Shown here: positions 26,716 through 36,440 of the stretch, piece by piece | Layout of the letters: each line of letters begins with the position of its first letter | How positions within the stretch are numbered: the first letter of the stretch is position 1 | NCBI RefSeq assembly: GCF_000406105.1 | Contig: NZ_CM001974.1 | Span: 4,076,705 to 4,140,704 of the forward strand | Source of the DNA: Dickeya chrysanthemi NCPPB 402 | GTDB taxonomy: Bacteria > Pseudomonadota > Gammaproteobacteria > Enterobacterales > Enterobacteriaceae | DNA: 64,000 bases | Reading direction: 5' to 3' | Translations under genes and position numbers: made by a program | The notes under the pieces: model-generated | The model's input: only the letters and a program-made list of their open reading frames with translations | Database searches by the model: none | What the model was told of the DNA's origin: nothing

Positions 26716-28133
26716 TTACACCATTACCTGTTGATCTCTTAACTGCTTCACCTTGCTGCCCTCTTCCGCCAGATCCCAAAACAGGCCGCTCATGATGTGC
26801 AGGGCTTCGCGCGCGACGTCCGCCAGCAGGTGCTCGTTGGGGGCGTGCTGGGAACAGGCCGGGTAAGAGTGCGGCACCCACAGCGTCGGCAAGCCGAGCG
26901 TGCGCAGGAAACAGGCGTTGGGCAGGCCGCCGCCGAAGTTGGGTAGCACCGCCGCCTGTTTGCCGACCGACCGTTCGATAGAGGCAACCCCCCAATGTAC
27001 CCAAGGGTCGTCCGGGTCGATGCGGGTGGCTTCAAAGCAGTTCTCCGGGTCAATGATGTCCACATCCTCAAACCCGCAGGCATCAAGACGGCGACGCAGG
27101 TGTTCGGCAAAGTGTTCCACATCGCTGCCCGGCACATAGCGCATATGGCACTGGGCGCGGGCCGTCGGCGGGATGGCGTGCGCTGGCTTATCCGGGTCGC
27201 CGGTGACGAATGCCAGCACATCCAGCGTATTCCAGCCGTACACCTTTTCGGCGGCGCTCAACCCCGGTTCCCCCAGTGCGGATCGATAGCCGGGTCGCCC
27301 GGCGCCCCCGCTAATTCCAGACTCGACAACGCGTGGCGCATTGAGGCCGACAGCGGCGGCGGCAGCAGTTCCGGCACCAGAATGCGGCCGTTGGCATCCA
27401 CCAGACAACCGATCGCGTGCGCCAGCCGGATACCGGGATTACTGAGCAGCCCGCCCCAATTGCCGGAATGGTGCGCGCTGTCGCGCAGCGTCAGTTGCAG
27501 GCCAAAGTTGAATACGCCGCGCGAGCCGAGAAACAGCGTCGGCCGGTCAGCACTGACGCGCGGGCCGTCCGAGGCGATGAACAGATCCGCCGCCAGCCAG
27601 TCGCGGTACTGCCGGCACACCGCCTCCAGACCGGGAGAGCCGCACTCTTCGCCCATTTCCAGAATCAGCTTCACGTTGTAACCCAGCCGGCCATCACAGG
27701 CATTCAGTACCAATGCCAGTGCTGCCAGATTGATGGTGTGCTGGCCTTTATTGTCGGCGGTGCCGCGCCCGTACCAGCGGTTGTCCTCCGCCGTCAACGT
27801 CCACGGCGATAAGCCGCTACGCCAGCGCGCCGCGTCCCCCATCACCACATCGCCGTGGCCATAGGTCAGCACCGTCAGTGCCGCATCCGGCTCTATGCGC
27901 CGCGCCAGCAGGAACGGCCCGCGCTCCGCCACCGGGTTAGGCACCATCAGGCATTCGAACCCCATCTCGTTGAGCAGCGGGATCATCTCATCGGTCAGGT
28001 AACCCATCAAAGCCGGGGCGCGTTCTACGTTCTGGCTTTCGGTCTGGCAAGCCACCCGCTGCGCCAGCGTGTCGCGAAATGCGCCGGAGTCGAAATACGC
28101 CGCCGCACGCTGCATCATCTCTTCACGTGTCAT
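26716..28133 (-). pseudogene. M20 family metallopeptidase, frameshifted
   Basis: Two overlapping frames together make one M20 peptidase of about 470 residues. The 5' part (from 28133) has the dinuclear metal-site motifs LTYGHGDVVMGD, RGTADNKGQHTIN, EMGEECGSPG and ASDGPR. The 3' part (to 26716) has GLSAAEKVYGWNTLDVLAF through to the final metal-ligand region WVPHSYPACSQHAPNEHL. The frames join cleanly if the run of five G (plus-strand C 27270-27274) has one more G, giving DPHWGEPGLSAAEKV. As it stands the product stops shortly after, without the last metal ligand. Promoter-distal in the Dpp-like operon, it would hydrolyse the imported peptide. A sequencing error in the homopolymer is possible. 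Confidence 0.8.
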
Positions 28134-28168
28134 GATTTGTCCTTGTTCTGTTCACGTCTTCGTTGGGT

Positions 28169-29032
28169 TTACGCCAACGCGATATCCGGAATGCCCAATC
28201 CCGGCTCCGGCGTCAGTACCGACGCCAGCAGCGCCTGGGTGTAAGGATGCTGCGGCGCGCCGAATACCTGCTCACGGGTGCCCTGTTCGACAATCGCGCC
28301 TTTGCGCATCACCGCCACGTGATCCACCAGATATTCCACTACCGACAGGTTATGGCTGATAAACAGATAGGTCAGGCCCAGCTCTTTTTTCAGCATCAAC
28401 AGCAGGTTGAGGATCTGCGCCTGTACCGACACATCCAGCGCCGAGGTCGGCTCGTCGCAAATCAGGATCGCCGGCTGCAGGATCAACGCCCGGGCTATCG
28501 CCACCCGCTGGCGCTGGCCGCCGGAGAGCTGGCCGGGGTACTGGCCGTGGGTACGCGCCGGCATCCCCACCCTGTCCAGCATCTCGTGTACCCGCTGTTT
28601 ACGTTCCGTTGGCGTGCCGATGTGGTGCAACCGCAGCGCCACTTCCACGATGTCCGCCACCGTGCGGCGCGGATTCAACGAGGAGTAGGGATCCTGAAAG
28701 ATCGGTTGGATGCGGCCAGCCAATTCACGCCGCTCACCGGCGTCGATCTCGCGCCCTTCGATCAATACGTTGCCGGAGGTCGGCGGCAACAGGCCGAGCA
28801 GCATTTTCGCCAGCGTGCTCTTACCGCAACCAGACTCCCCCACCAGCCCCAGCGTCTCGCCCCGGCGAATACGCAGCGACACATTATCCACCGCGCGGAT
28901 TTCACCGGGCCGGGAGAACAGCCCGCGATTAAGCCGGAACACCCGGCTGAGCGCGCACAGTTCCAGCGCGATATCATCATTGCCCGGAATATGCGGTAGC
29001 AGGCGGCCGCGTTCTTCTGTCATCCGACTCAT
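28169..29032 (-). CDS. peptide-type ABC transporter ATPase (DppF/OppF-like)
   Basis: ATPase of 287 residues with Walker [13 protein letters not shown], signature LSGGQRQRVAIARA, Walker B LICDEPTSALD, the switch His in LFISHNLSVV, and the C-terminal Opp motif HPYTQALL. The N-terminal segment FRLNRGLFSRPGEIRAVDNV is typical of DppF-type subunits. The start overlaps the stop of the DppD-like gene (ATGA), showing coupled translation. It works as a heterodimer with that protein. Confidence 0.92.
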   Translation of the reverse strand: MSRMTEERGRLLPHIPGNDDIALELCALSRVFRLNRGLFSRPGEIRAVDNVSLRIRRGETLGLVGESGCGKSTLAKMLLGLLPPTSGNVLIEGREIDAGERRELAGRIQPIFQDPYSSLNPRRTVADIVEVALRLHHIGTPTERKQRVHEMLDRVGMPARTHGQYPGQLSGGQRQRVAIARALILQPAILICDEPTSALDVSVQAQILNLLLMLKKELGLTYLFISHNLSVVEYLVDHVAVMRKGAIVEQGTREQVFGAPQHPYTQALLASVLTPEPGLGIPDIALA

Positions 29033-30066
29033 ACCGGTTCCTCCGCCATCAGCGCATCGACACAGCGCACCGCGTGCTGACTTGTCACCGCGACATAAGG
29101 CGGTTCCTGCGCACAGCGCGCGTGACACTGGTTGCAACGGTTGCGAAACACACAGCCCTGTTGCAGCCCGATCAGGCTCGGCACCACACCGGGGATCGCC
29201 TGCAACGGCTCGCCCGGCACGGTGCGTCCGGCCACCGGAATACACTCCAGCAGCCCGCGGGTATACGGATGACAAGGCTGGTGAAACAGCTCCATCACCG
29301 GCGCGGTTTCCACCACCTGCCCGGCGTACATCACCGCCACCCGATCGGCGATACGCGCCACCACGCCCAGATCATGGGTGATGAACACCACCGCGGTGCC
29401 GAACTCTTGTTGCAGCTCGCGCAGCATCCGCAGGATCTGCGCCTGAATGGTGACATCCAGCGCGGTGGTCGGTTCATCGGCGATGATCAGCTCCGGGCCG
29501 CACATCAATGCCATGGCGATCATAATGCGCTGGCGCAGGCCGCCGGAGAGTTGATGCGGGTACTGCCGCAGCCGATCCGCCGCCATAGGAATGCCGACGC
29601 GCTCCATCAGATACACCGCCCGGTCGCGCACCTCGGCTTTCGAGACCTTGCGGTGCGCCAGCAGCGTTTCGCACAGTTGATCCCCCAGCGTAAATGAGGG
29701 ATTGAGCGAGGTCATCGGCTCCTGAAAGATCATCGCCATCCGGCTGCCGCGCAACGCCCGGCGCTCACGCGGGCCCAGCGATAACAAGTCGGCATCCCGA
29801 AAGCGCAACGTATCGGCGCGGCGCACCGCATTACGCGGCAGCAGGTCCATCAATGCCAGCGAGGTCATCGACTTGCCGCACCCCGATTCCCCCACCAGAC
29901 ACAGCATTTCACCGCGCCGTACCGAAAAATCGATGCCGCGTACCGCGTGCAGCGTGCCGCGCGGCGTGGCCAAATCGACCCGCAGGTTTTTCACCTCCAG
30001 CACGATTTCGGCCTGCCCCTCGCCCGCCAGCCTGGCCCCACCGGTAGTCTCAATCGTTGTATGCAT
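29029..30066 (-). CDS. peptide-type ABC transporter ATPase (DppD/OppD-like)
   Basis: ATPase of 345 residues with Walker [14 protein letters not shown], the Q-loop [12 protein letters not shown], signature [15 protein letters not shown], Walker [13 protein letters not shown] and the His switch in FITHDLGVV. The C-terminal extension has the cysteine pattern C-x5-C-x2-C-x3-C (residues in [15 protein letters not shown]), as in OppD/DppD proteins, where it binds an iron-sulphur cluster in some members. It is fourth in the operon, 33 bp after the DppC-like gene. Confidence 0.93.
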   Translation of the reverse strand: MHTTIETTGGARLAGEGQAEIVLEVKNLRVDLATPRGTLHAVRGIDFSVRRGEMLCLVGESGCGKSMTSLALMDLLPRNAVRRADTLRFRDADLLSLGPRERRALRGSRMAMIFQEPMTSLNPSFTLGDQLCETLLAHRKVSKAEVRDRAVYLMERVGIPMAADRLRQYPHQLSGGLRQRIMIAMALMCGPELIIADEPTTALDVTIQAQILRMLRELQQEFGTAVVFITHDLGVVARIADRVAVMYAGQVVETAPVMELFHQPCHPYTRGLLECIPVAGRTVPGEPLQAIPGVVPSLIGLQQGCVFRNRCNQCHARCAQEPPYVAVTSQHAVRCVDALMAEEPV

Positions 30067-30099
30067 AGCGCTTATTCTCCTAGAGCAGCCTATCGGCGC

Positions 30100-31026
30100 T
30101 TAGTTGCGGCCATCCAGCGCGGTAACATCGCGCAGGCCGTCACCCACCAGATTGATGCTCAGCACCAGCAACGCCAGCACCACACCGGGGATCACAATCA
30201 CCCACGGCTGAAAGAACATGTAGGCTTTACCCTCCGCCACCATCAACCCCCAGGACGGCATCGGCGGTTGTACGCCGAGACCGAGGAATGACAGCGTCGC
30301 TTCCAGCAAAACGGCATGGGCGATTTCCAGCGTCGCCACTACAGTCAGCGGCCCCAGCAGGTTGGGCAGGATCTCCCGCAGCATGATGAACAGCGACGAA
30401 GCGCCGAGCGTCTGCGCCGCGGCGATAAATTCGGCTTCGCGTAACTGGCGCGTTACCGAACGCGAGACGATCAGAAAGCGGTCCCACAACAGTAAACCCA
30501 GCAGCATAATCACCACTTTTACCGAGCCGCCCACCAGCGAAGCCAACGCCAGCGCCACCAAAATCACCGGCATCGACAAACGCACGGTCAGCAGATAACT
30601 CACCACCGCATCGACCCGGCCGCCGAAATAGCCCGCCAGCACCCCCAGCGCAATGCCGATGGTGCCTGCCAGCATTACCGACACCAGCCCGATGGCGAGC
30701 GACACCCGCGCACCGAACAGCAATCGGCTGAAGTAATCCCGCCCCAGCTTGTCGGTGCCGAGCAGATGCGCCCAACTGCCCTTGTCATGCCACACCGGCG
30801 GGATCAACCGTCGGCTAACGTCCTGCGCGTAGGGGTCGTGCAGGCTGATGAGCGGCGCCAATATCGCCAGCGCCACAATCGCCACCAGAATCACTAACCC
30901 GAGCGTCATGCCGTGATGCCCCAGAATCTTGCGTCGCCAGCGCTGCCACGGCCCCGGCTCCGGCAACAAGCCCGGCGCCGGGGCGGTTTTCATCATCACG
31001 GCCAGTCGTGCCATTGCTGTCTTCAT
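30100..31026 (-). CDS. peptide-type ABC transporter permease (DppC-like)
   Basis: Permease of about 308 residues. It has a proline-rich cytoplasmic start, the first helix near residues 42-62, the family motif LLGTDKLGRDYFSRLLFG, and the coupling loop (REAEFIAAAQTLGASSLFIM) followed by LEATLSFLGLGVQPPMPSWG. ATG 31026 is preferred because AGGAG lies 5 bases upstream; a GTG directly before it is an alternative. It lies 9 bp after the DppB-like gene and pairs with it. Confidence 0.9.
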   Translation of the reverse strand: MKTAMARLAVMMKTAPAPGLLPEPGPWQRWRRKILGHHGMTLGLVILVAIVALAILAPLISLHDPYAQDVSRRLIPPVWHDKGSWAHLLGTDKLGRDYFSRLLFGARVSLAIGLVSVMLAGTIGIALGVLAGYFGGRVDAVVSYLLTVRLSMPVILVALALASLVGGSVKVVIMLLGLLLWDRFLIVSRSVTRQLREAEFIAAAQTLGASSLFIMLREILPNLLGPLTVVATLEIAHAVLLEATLSFLGLGVQPPMPSWGLMVAEGKAYMFFQPWVIVIPGVVLALLVLSINLVGDGLRDVTALDGRN

Positions 31027-31035
31027 CACCGCTCC

Positions 31036-31953
31036 TTATCTGCTGCGCAGTCGTGGGTCTAATAGCGCGTTGAGCACATCCGCCAAGAACGTCAGCCCGA
31101 TATAAAACACGGCGATGATCAGCACGATGGCCTGCACCACCGGAAAGTCGTTACGGGCGATGGAATCCCACGCCAGTTGTCCCAGCCCCTGCAACGAAAA
31201 CACCGATTCGATCACCACCGAACCGCCGAGCATGAACCCCAGCTCCACCGTCGCCAGCGCCACTACCGGAATGATGGCGTTGCGCAGGCCGTGTTTGACC
31301 ACCACCTTGAACGCACTCAGCCCTTTGGCGTGCGCGGTGCGGATATAGTCGGAACCGAGCACATCCAACATGCCGGAGCGGGTTAGCCGCATTAGCGACG
31401 GCATGGCGTAATACCCCAGCGCCACCGCCGGCAGTACGAAGTGTTGCCAGCCGGCGTTACCCGCCACCGGCAGCCACTTCAGCCCAACGGCGAACACCAG
31501 GATCAACACCAGCGCAAACCAGAAATTGGGCATCGCCTGACCGATGACCGACACCAGCATGGCAAAACGATCGACCCAGGTATCCCGAAATACCGCCGCC
31601 AGCACCCCGAGGGGGATCGCCACCACCAGTGCCAGCAACAGCGCCACCCCGCCCAGCTTAAGGGTGACCGGCATACGCTGGCCGACCAGTTCCATCACCG
31701 TATTTTCAAAATAGAACGAGCGCCCGAAATCCAGTTGCAGCGCCGACCACATCCAACGGGAGAACTGGCTCAATAGCGGCTGATCCAACCCGTTTTGTAC
31801 CCGGATCTGGGCGATGGTTTCGGCGGTGGCGTCCGGCCCGGCGATGGCCGTCGCCAGGTCGCCGGACAGGTGCAGCAGCGAAAAGCTGACCGCCGCCACG
31901 GTAAACAACACCGCCAGCGCCACCAGTAACCGCTGAAAAACGTACTTCACCAT
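31036..31953 (-). CDS. peptide-type ABC transporter permease (DppB-like)
   Basis: Permease of 305 residues starting MVKYVFQRLLVALAVLFTVA, with six predicted helices. The coupling loop includes LDVLGSDYIRTAHAKGLSAF, followed by the family block GGSVVIESVFSLQGLGQLA, and the protein ends LLDPRLRSR. ATG 31953 is chosen because AAGGAG lies 8 bases upstream; an in-frame GTG 18 bp earlier is less likely. It is the second gene of the operon. Confidence 0.92.
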   Translation of the reverse strand: MVKYVFQRLLVALAVLFTVAAVSFSLLHLSGDLATAIAGPDATAETIAQIRVQNGLDQPLLSQFSRWMWSALQLDFGRSFYFENTVMELVGQRMPVTLKLGGVALLLALVVAIPLGVLAAVFRDTWVDRFAMLVSVIGQAMPNFWFALVLILVFAVGLKWLPVAGNAGWQHFVLPAVALGYYAMPSLMRLTRSGMLDVLGSDYIRTAHAKGLSAFKVVVKHGLRNAIIPVVALATVELGFMLGGSVVIESVFSLQGLGQLAWDSIARNDFPVVQAIVLIIAVFYIGLTFLADVLNALLDPRLRSR

Positions 31954-31998
31954 AAGCGAGCTCCTTACCACTTAAGCAGGCCGGTTCCCCGGCGGCGA

Positions 31999-33543
31999 TT
32001 ACTTCCAGCTCGCTTCGGCGAAGCGCGGCAGTTCGTCCGGCCAGTCCTGAAAATTCAGGTCGGAAGTAAAGGCATAATGGGTGGAATAGGAGAACAGCGG
32101 TGCCATATAAGCCTGAGCTGAAATGTGCCCCAACAGCGTAGCGTACAGCGCACGGCGCTGTTGCGGGTCTACCACCGCATCGGCCTGCGCCAGTTCGGCG
32201 ATCACCTGGGGATCTTTCCAGATATCGCTGCCTTTGCCGCCGAAATAGGGGGTAACGAACGCAGTGGCGTCATTGATGGAGAAAGATCCCCAGGTGCTGA
32301 ACGACATCGGCGCCTGGCCGGATGCCAGCGCATTCGCCATCACCGGATACTGCACGAAATGCAGCCGGGCACGGATACCGACCTTGCGCAAATCGCCAAT
32401 AATAGCCTCGGCGTAATCGCGCTCGCGGTAGGCCCACAAGTCGGTGTCGAAACCGTTGGGGTAACCCGCCTCCGCCAGCAGTTGTTTGGCTTTGGCCGGG
32501 TCGTAGGGATAGGAGATCACCTGGCTGGTATCGCAGGCGGTCTGGGTACGGAAGCAAGCGGAATAGACCGGCTTACTGCCGCCGCGCACCAGGTTATCCA
32601 CCATCGCCTGGCGGTTGACGGCATAGTTGATGGCCTGACGCACGCGCAAGTCTTTGAGCGGCGCGCCTTCCGCACCGCCGGCATTGATGTTCAGTTGCAG
32701 AAAACCGACACGCATGGTTTCGCCGCTTTTCACCGCGATATTCGGCATCGCCGACAGCGAATTCACCTGATCCGACGCCACGCGCCAGATCCAGTCCACC
32801 TGGCCGGTCATCAACTGGGCCACACGCGCTTCCGGATCGCGGATCACTACAAACTGCATCTTGCCGATTTTGGGTTGCCCTAGCGGGCTGTCTTTGAAAT
32901 AGTCCGGATTTTTCACCATCGACACGCCCTGCCCCGGCGTGACCTTGACTATCTTGTACGGCCCGGTGCCGACCGGCGCTTTGCTAAAGCCCTCCAGTTT
33001 CACCTGCTGAAAATAGTGGGCGGGGTAGATCGGCGTCGGGCCGGATAAATATTCCAGCGCCGCCGGGAACGGTTTTTTCAGGTGCAGGCGTACCGTATAG
33101 TCATCCACTTTTTCCACCTTATCGATCCAGTCCACGCTTTGCGGAATGACCGAGGCGGTATTCGGCCCGGCGATGCTCTGAAAGGTATACACCACATCAT
33201 CGGCGCTAAAGGCATCGCCATTATGGAAGGTCACGCCTTTACGCAGATGCAGCAGTAATATCGTGGGCGATTCCCATTGCCAGTCGGTCGCCAACTCGCC
33301 TTTGTATTCTCCGCTTTTCGGGTCTCGATAAATCAGCGTATCCCAGGCGAGGTGAGCCAGAATCACCCCTTCGCGCATGTTATTGTGGTACGGGCTGACG
33401 TTTTCCACCTCGCTGTCGGAGGCGTAAACCAGCGTGTCATTTTGTTTGCCGGCATAGCTGGCGCAAGAAACACCGGCCAGTAACGCGGTTAATGCATATT
33501 TCCGAACAGATTTCCGAATATGTCTTGCCAGATTACGAGCCAT
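31999..33543 (-). CDS. ABC transporter substrate-binding protein, family 5
   Basis: First gene of the second peptide-type operon. The 514-residue product has a signal peptide (RKYALTALLAGVSCASYA, cleavage near residue 31) and SBP_bac_5 landmarks: NDTLVYASDSEVENVSPYHN, LLLHLRKGVTFHNGDAFSA, LKDLRVRQAINYAVNRQAM and YPYDPAKAKQLLAEAGYP. A pair of cysteines (YSACFRTQTACDTS) may form a disulphide near the ligand site. The start ATG at 33543 has GGAG upstream. The operon order is binding protein, two permeases, two ATPases, M20 peptidase, which suggests import followed by cleavage of a peptide or N-acyl amino acid. Confidence 0.92.
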   Translation of the reverse strand: MARNLARHIRKSVRKYALTALLAGVSCASYAGKQNDTLVYASDSEVENVSPYHNNMREGVILAHLAWDTLIYRDPKSGEYKGELATDWQWESPTILLLHLRKGVTFHNGDAFSADDVVYTFQSIAGPNTASVIPQSVDWIDKVEKVDDYTVRLHLKKPFPAALEYLSGPTPIYPAHYFQQVKLEGFSKAPVGTGPYKIVKVTPGQGVSMVKNPDYFKDSPLGQPKIGKMQFVVIRDPEARVAQLMTGQVDWIWRVASDQVNSLSAMPNIAVKSGETMRVGFLQLNINAGGAEGAPLKDLRVRQAINYAVNRQAMVDNLVRGGSKPVYSACFRTQTACDTSQVISYPYDPAKAKQLLAEAGYPNGFDTDLWAYRERDYAEAIIGDLRKVGIRARLHFVQYPVMANALASGQAPMSFSTWGSFSINDATAFVTPYFGGKGSDIWKDPQVIAELAQADAVVDPQQRRALYATLLGHISAQAYMAPLFSYSTHYAFTSDLNFQDWPDELPRFAEASWK

Positions 33544-34096
33544 GCTGTTCTCCACCACAATAAAGGACGAATAAAAATGGTCACCAACAAAAACATTCGC
33601 CTGTTACGTTGCAAGAGCAGCGCCAAATAAGGATTATTCTCGTTACCGATTTTCGACATACGCTTTCTCAAAAAGAGAAAGCACTGATATGTATGGGATT
33701 CATTCGCCCTGACGATAATAAAAAGAGAGGGAACGCGACTACGCGACGAGCCAGTGCCGACGCCGGATTGACAACGGCAGGTACTATTTCAGTGCAAAAA
33801 ATCAACCGGACTGCACCATTCGCGTGATGAATGATAAGGAAAGGTTATTTCTTGTTTTTAGAAAGTCACTTTCATTGAAAGTAATAATAAAAATCAAAAA
33901 ACCTCATAACCATGAAAAATAAAGTATAAATGCAATAACATTATCAAAATCAATACCAATTCATTTAAAGCTAAAACATAACCAACAAATGATTAGCGAA
34001 AAACAAATCATCAGTTAAGAATAAAATATATTCACCGCGACTTGATATTTATAAAAATGAATCCTAGTTTTAAATAGCAAATATTTATTACCGCTC
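33544..34096. other. 553-bp AT-rich intergenic region before the Cyt cluster
   Basis: From about 33840 the base composition becomes strongly AT-rich, with runs such as AAAGTAATAATAAAAATC, typical of H-NS-bound horizontally acquired DNA. A 72-codon open frame at 33609-33827 has no ribosome-binding site and no recognisable motif. The region must contain the promoter of the divergent peptide operon. Confidence 0.45.
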
Positions 34097-34249
34097 TATA
34101 CCGTCATACCTCACGTTGCAGGTACGTTGGCTTTATTGCTTGCTCTTTTAGGGCCGCAGCAAGCTGCGTTGCCGCGTTACAAGGCACATTCGAGCCTTGC
34201 CCTGACGAGCAACGCATTTTTTCCTGCAACCCGAAGTATGACGGGTATA
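34097..34249. repeat. ERIC-related element immediately upstream of the first Cyt-like gene
   Basis: It begins TATACCGTCATACCTCACGT and ends CCCGAAGTATGACGGGTATA, the ERIC-type termini, but lacks the ERIC core. The interior shares blocks with the insertion in the ERIC copy at 14364 (GGGCCGCAGC, GCGTTACAAGG, GAGCCTTGCCCT). It ends 26 bp before the start codon and so forms most of the 5' leader of that gene. Confidence 0.75.
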
Positions 34250-34275
34250 CCTATTTTTCTCTGGAGAATATCACA

Positions 34276-34911
34276 ATGAAATTCGACGATATTGTCGTGC
34301 TTAACAGCAGTGACTTAATAGTAAAAGATTCAAATTTAGATCTCAATTTCAACACGTTATTCCAGATGCCTGCAAAATATGTCGGTCAGGCCATTGCTAT
34401 GTCGAGAGTATTTCAGGATGCCATTAATGGAGATAACCTTGAATTTAATTTTGATAAAGCGATTGGTCTGGTAAAAAACCATCCGGAAATGGCGATTATC
34501 GGTACGATAAATCAATCGATTACCAAGCAGAACAATCAGGTATCGGCCATGGTGGATGACGTCATGAAGCTGCTGGATACCGTTGTCGGCGTCGTTCTGG
34601 ATAAAGATACTCCCACCTATAAAAAATTTGCCAATACCATTGAACAAGGTTTTACCAACCTTGATGCGCAAAAAGAAAGTAAATGGATTTTCTGGAATAA
34701 AGAAAGCGAATCGAAAACCACATATACTTACAACATCTTATTTGCCGTTGCTAATCAGGATACCGGTTCCGTAATGGCTGCCGCCCCTATCGGCCTGACC
34801 ATTACCGTCGATGTCGATAAACAGCAGGTACTGTGGATTACTACAAAAGATAAACACAACTATTCTGTTAATGTGAAATCCATCACTGTCGTTGAAGCAC
34901 TCAAATCCTGA
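34276..34911 (+). CDS. Cyt-like insecticidal delta-endotoxin, copy 1
   Basis: The 211-residue protein is one of four tandem paralogues. They share an N-terminal strand and helix motif (LNFNTLFQMPAKYVGQAIAM, SRVFQDAI), a central amphipathic helix and the C-terminal block IFWNKESESKTTYTYNILFA, then ITVDVDKQQVLWIT and a VVEAL ending. The pattern and length fit Cyt toxins of the Bacillus thuringiensis type, which are single-domain alpha/beta pore formers; homologues encoded by four clustered genes are reported in D. dadantii 3937, where they act against pea aphids. There is no signal peptide. CTGGAG precedes the ATG. A strong hairpin follows, so copies 2-4 may be less transcribed. Confidence 0.8.
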   Translation: MKFDDIVVLNSSDLIVKDSNLDLNFNTLFQMPAKYVGQAIAMSRVFQDAINGDNLEFNFDKAIGLVKNHPEMAIIGTINQSITKQNNQVSAMVDDVMKLLDTVVGVVLDKDTPTYKKFANTIEQGFTNLDAQKESKWIFWNKESESKTTYTYNILFAVANQDTGSVMAAAPIGLTITVDVDKQQVLWITTKDKHNYSVNVKSITVVEALKS

Positions 34912-34916
34912 CGCTG

Positions 34917-34945
34917 AAAATGCCATGCCCGGCATGGCATTTTTA
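34917..34945 (+). terminator. terminator-like hairpin after Cyt copy 1
   Basis: AATGCCATGCC (34919-34929) pairs with GGCATGGCATT (34931-34941), followed by TTTAC, with A-residues on the 5' side: a typical intrinsic terminator, here inside the four-gene cluster. Confidence 0.8.
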
Positions 34946-34981
34946 CTTTTATCCTAATGGGATATTCACTAAGGCACTGAG

Positions 34982-35581
34982 ATGAACAATATTACATTAA
35001 ATCCGACTAATGCCGCCGATGAGAATAAGAATTTCAGCGTTACGCTAAACGTTGATTTAAAATACGTTTCTCAGGCCATCAACATGGCGAATATTTTCAA
35101 TGAAGCCTGTATTCCCCAAGAGGGAATTAGTTTCGAAAAAGCGCTATCGATTGCCAAAAGTCACGATACTCTGGCGGTGGTCGGCACACATACCGTAAAA
35201 GGAAACAGTAACCTCTCTCAGGTCTGGGTCGCCATTGACCAGCTTCAAAACCTCATCCGTATGGTACAAGGTGCCGCAACAGAAAACTGGATGGCGTTCG
35301 GTATTGCCGCCAAAGCCTTTATCGACCTGAATGCGCAAAAAAACGGTAATTATTTTACGATCTTCAGCGAACAATCAAACACATTGAGTTATCAATATAA
35401 TATGTTTGATGTCACGCAAAATGCGGATACCGGCTCGGTTATAGTGGGCCAGTTAACCAGCGTCGACATTACCATTACCAGAGCCAGTGCGAATGTTCTG
35501 GCGTTAGTCGCAGGCTCATCCATTACACAAAAAATGAACTTCAAGAGTATGGTGATTGTTGAGGCGCTGAAGGCCGAATAG
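34982..35581 (+). CDS. Cyt-like insecticidal delta-endotoxin, copy 2
   Basis: The 199-residue paralogue of the upstream gene has LNVDLKYVSQAINMANIFNE, the central segment GIAAKAFIDLNAQKNGNYFT (compare GFTNLDAQKESKWIF in copy 1), then TLSYQYNMFDVTQNADTGSV and the conserved VIVEAL ending. The N-terminal arm is shorter than in copies 1 and 4. AAGGCACTGAG lies just before the ATG. It is separated from copy 1 by the hairpin and from copy 3 by 34 bp. The toxin role is inferred from family and context. Confidence 0.78.
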   Translation: MNNITLNPTNAADENKNFSVTLNVDLKYVSQAINMANIFNEACIPQEGISFEKALSIAKSHDTLAVVGTHTVKGNSNLSQVWVAIDQLQNLIRMVQGAATENWMAFGIAAKAFIDLNAQKNGNYFTIFSEQSNTLSYQYNMFDVTQNADTGSVIVGQLTSVDITITRASANVLALVAGSSITQKMNFKSMVIVEALKAE

Positions 35582-35615
35582 CGGAAAAACGCAACGATTT
35601 ATACACGGTGATACT

Positions 35616-36227
35616 ATGAGCATAGAAATTTATCCAGACGATGACAGCACCTTTCCCTATCAGGTGTTCCTCAACCTGCAAGACGAGCGCTATTATGCGC
35701 AGGCGATACGTCTGGCTCAGCTTTTTGTCCATGACGTTGATGATAACGGTCAGTTGGATATGGCGAAGGCGGTGAAAACAGCCCAGTCGCAACCTGATCT
35801 GGCGATTGTAGCCACCAACAATATGACCCTCAAAAAATCATTCGACACACTTTCCGCCTTAACCACGGCGTTATCCGAGCAATTGAAAATTGAAGGTGTG
35901 CTGGGTATTAGCCACGACGCGTATATTCAAAATGTTTTGTCTCATGCCTTTTGCGACCTGGATACGCAAAAAGATAAACCCTGGTTTCATATCAATACCC
36001 AGCCCAATGCAAACCATCAGGTAACGAGTTATTCATACAGTTTATTTATTGTGGCGCAAGGTGAAGAAACCGGCGCGATGCTGGCCGCAGGCCCGCTTAT
36101 CATCACCGTCACGCCCGGCACCGCCATTACCGATATATTCAGCACCAAAGACTGGCGTTTAATCTTGAAAAAAGAAGAGATGACGATATCCATAAAAGGA
36201 TTTCAGATTGTCGCACCACTGGAGTAA
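35616..36227 (+). CDS. Cyt-like insecticidal delta-endotoxin, copy 3
   Basis: The 203-residue paralogue has QVFLNLQDERYYAQAIRLAQ (compare YVGQAIAMSRVFQ), an aspartate-rich linker, HAFCDLDTQKDKPWFHINTQ and VTSYSYSLFIVAQGEETGAM. It is the most acidic at its N-terminus and the most diverged in the final strand (IVAPLE instead of VVEAL). It follows copy 2 closely, so the two are probably cotranscribed. A palindromic repeat lies between it and copy 4. Confidence 0.75.
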   Translation: MSIEIYPDDDSTFPYQVFLNLQDERYYAQAIRLAQLFVHDVDDNGQLDMAKAVKTAQSQPDLAIVATNNMTLKKSFDTLSALTTALSEQLKIEGVLGISHDAYIQNVLSHAFCDLDTQKDKPWFHINTQPNANHQVTSYSYSLFIVAQGEETGAMLAAGPLIITVTPGTAITDIFSTKDWRLILKKEEMTISIKGFQIVAPLE

Positions 36228-36284
36228 TCCGCCGCCCACTCCGGCTGATGACTCCGCCTGGCATCATTGAATTAACCTGAATAA

Positions 36285-36430
36285 TAGCCTATCCCAGTAG
36301 GCGTTATTGGCGCAGCCAGTTTGGACTCGGACAGCGCGCAGAAACCGGAGCGTACACGTAGTACGTGAGGATTTCGAGCACTGCCCAGGGCCAAAATGGC
36401 CAGTGAAATAGACCTACTGAGATAGGCTCT
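36285..36430. repeat. second copy of the palindromic MITE-like element
   Basis: The terminal repeats AGCCTATCCCAGTAGG and CCTACTGAGATAGGCT differ at one position. The interior is the reverse complement of the element between rhaS and rhaR, with scattered differences. It lies between Cyt copies 3 and 4 and ends 10 bp before the start codon of copy 4, replacing the usual short gap, so it probably carries or disrupts the leader of that gene. Confidence 0.8.
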
Positions 36431-36440
36431 AAGGGATTTT

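Noticed and set aside
33609..33827. 72-codon frame before the Cyt cluster
   Set aside because: Starts within the promoter region of the divergent peptide operon and has no recognisable features.
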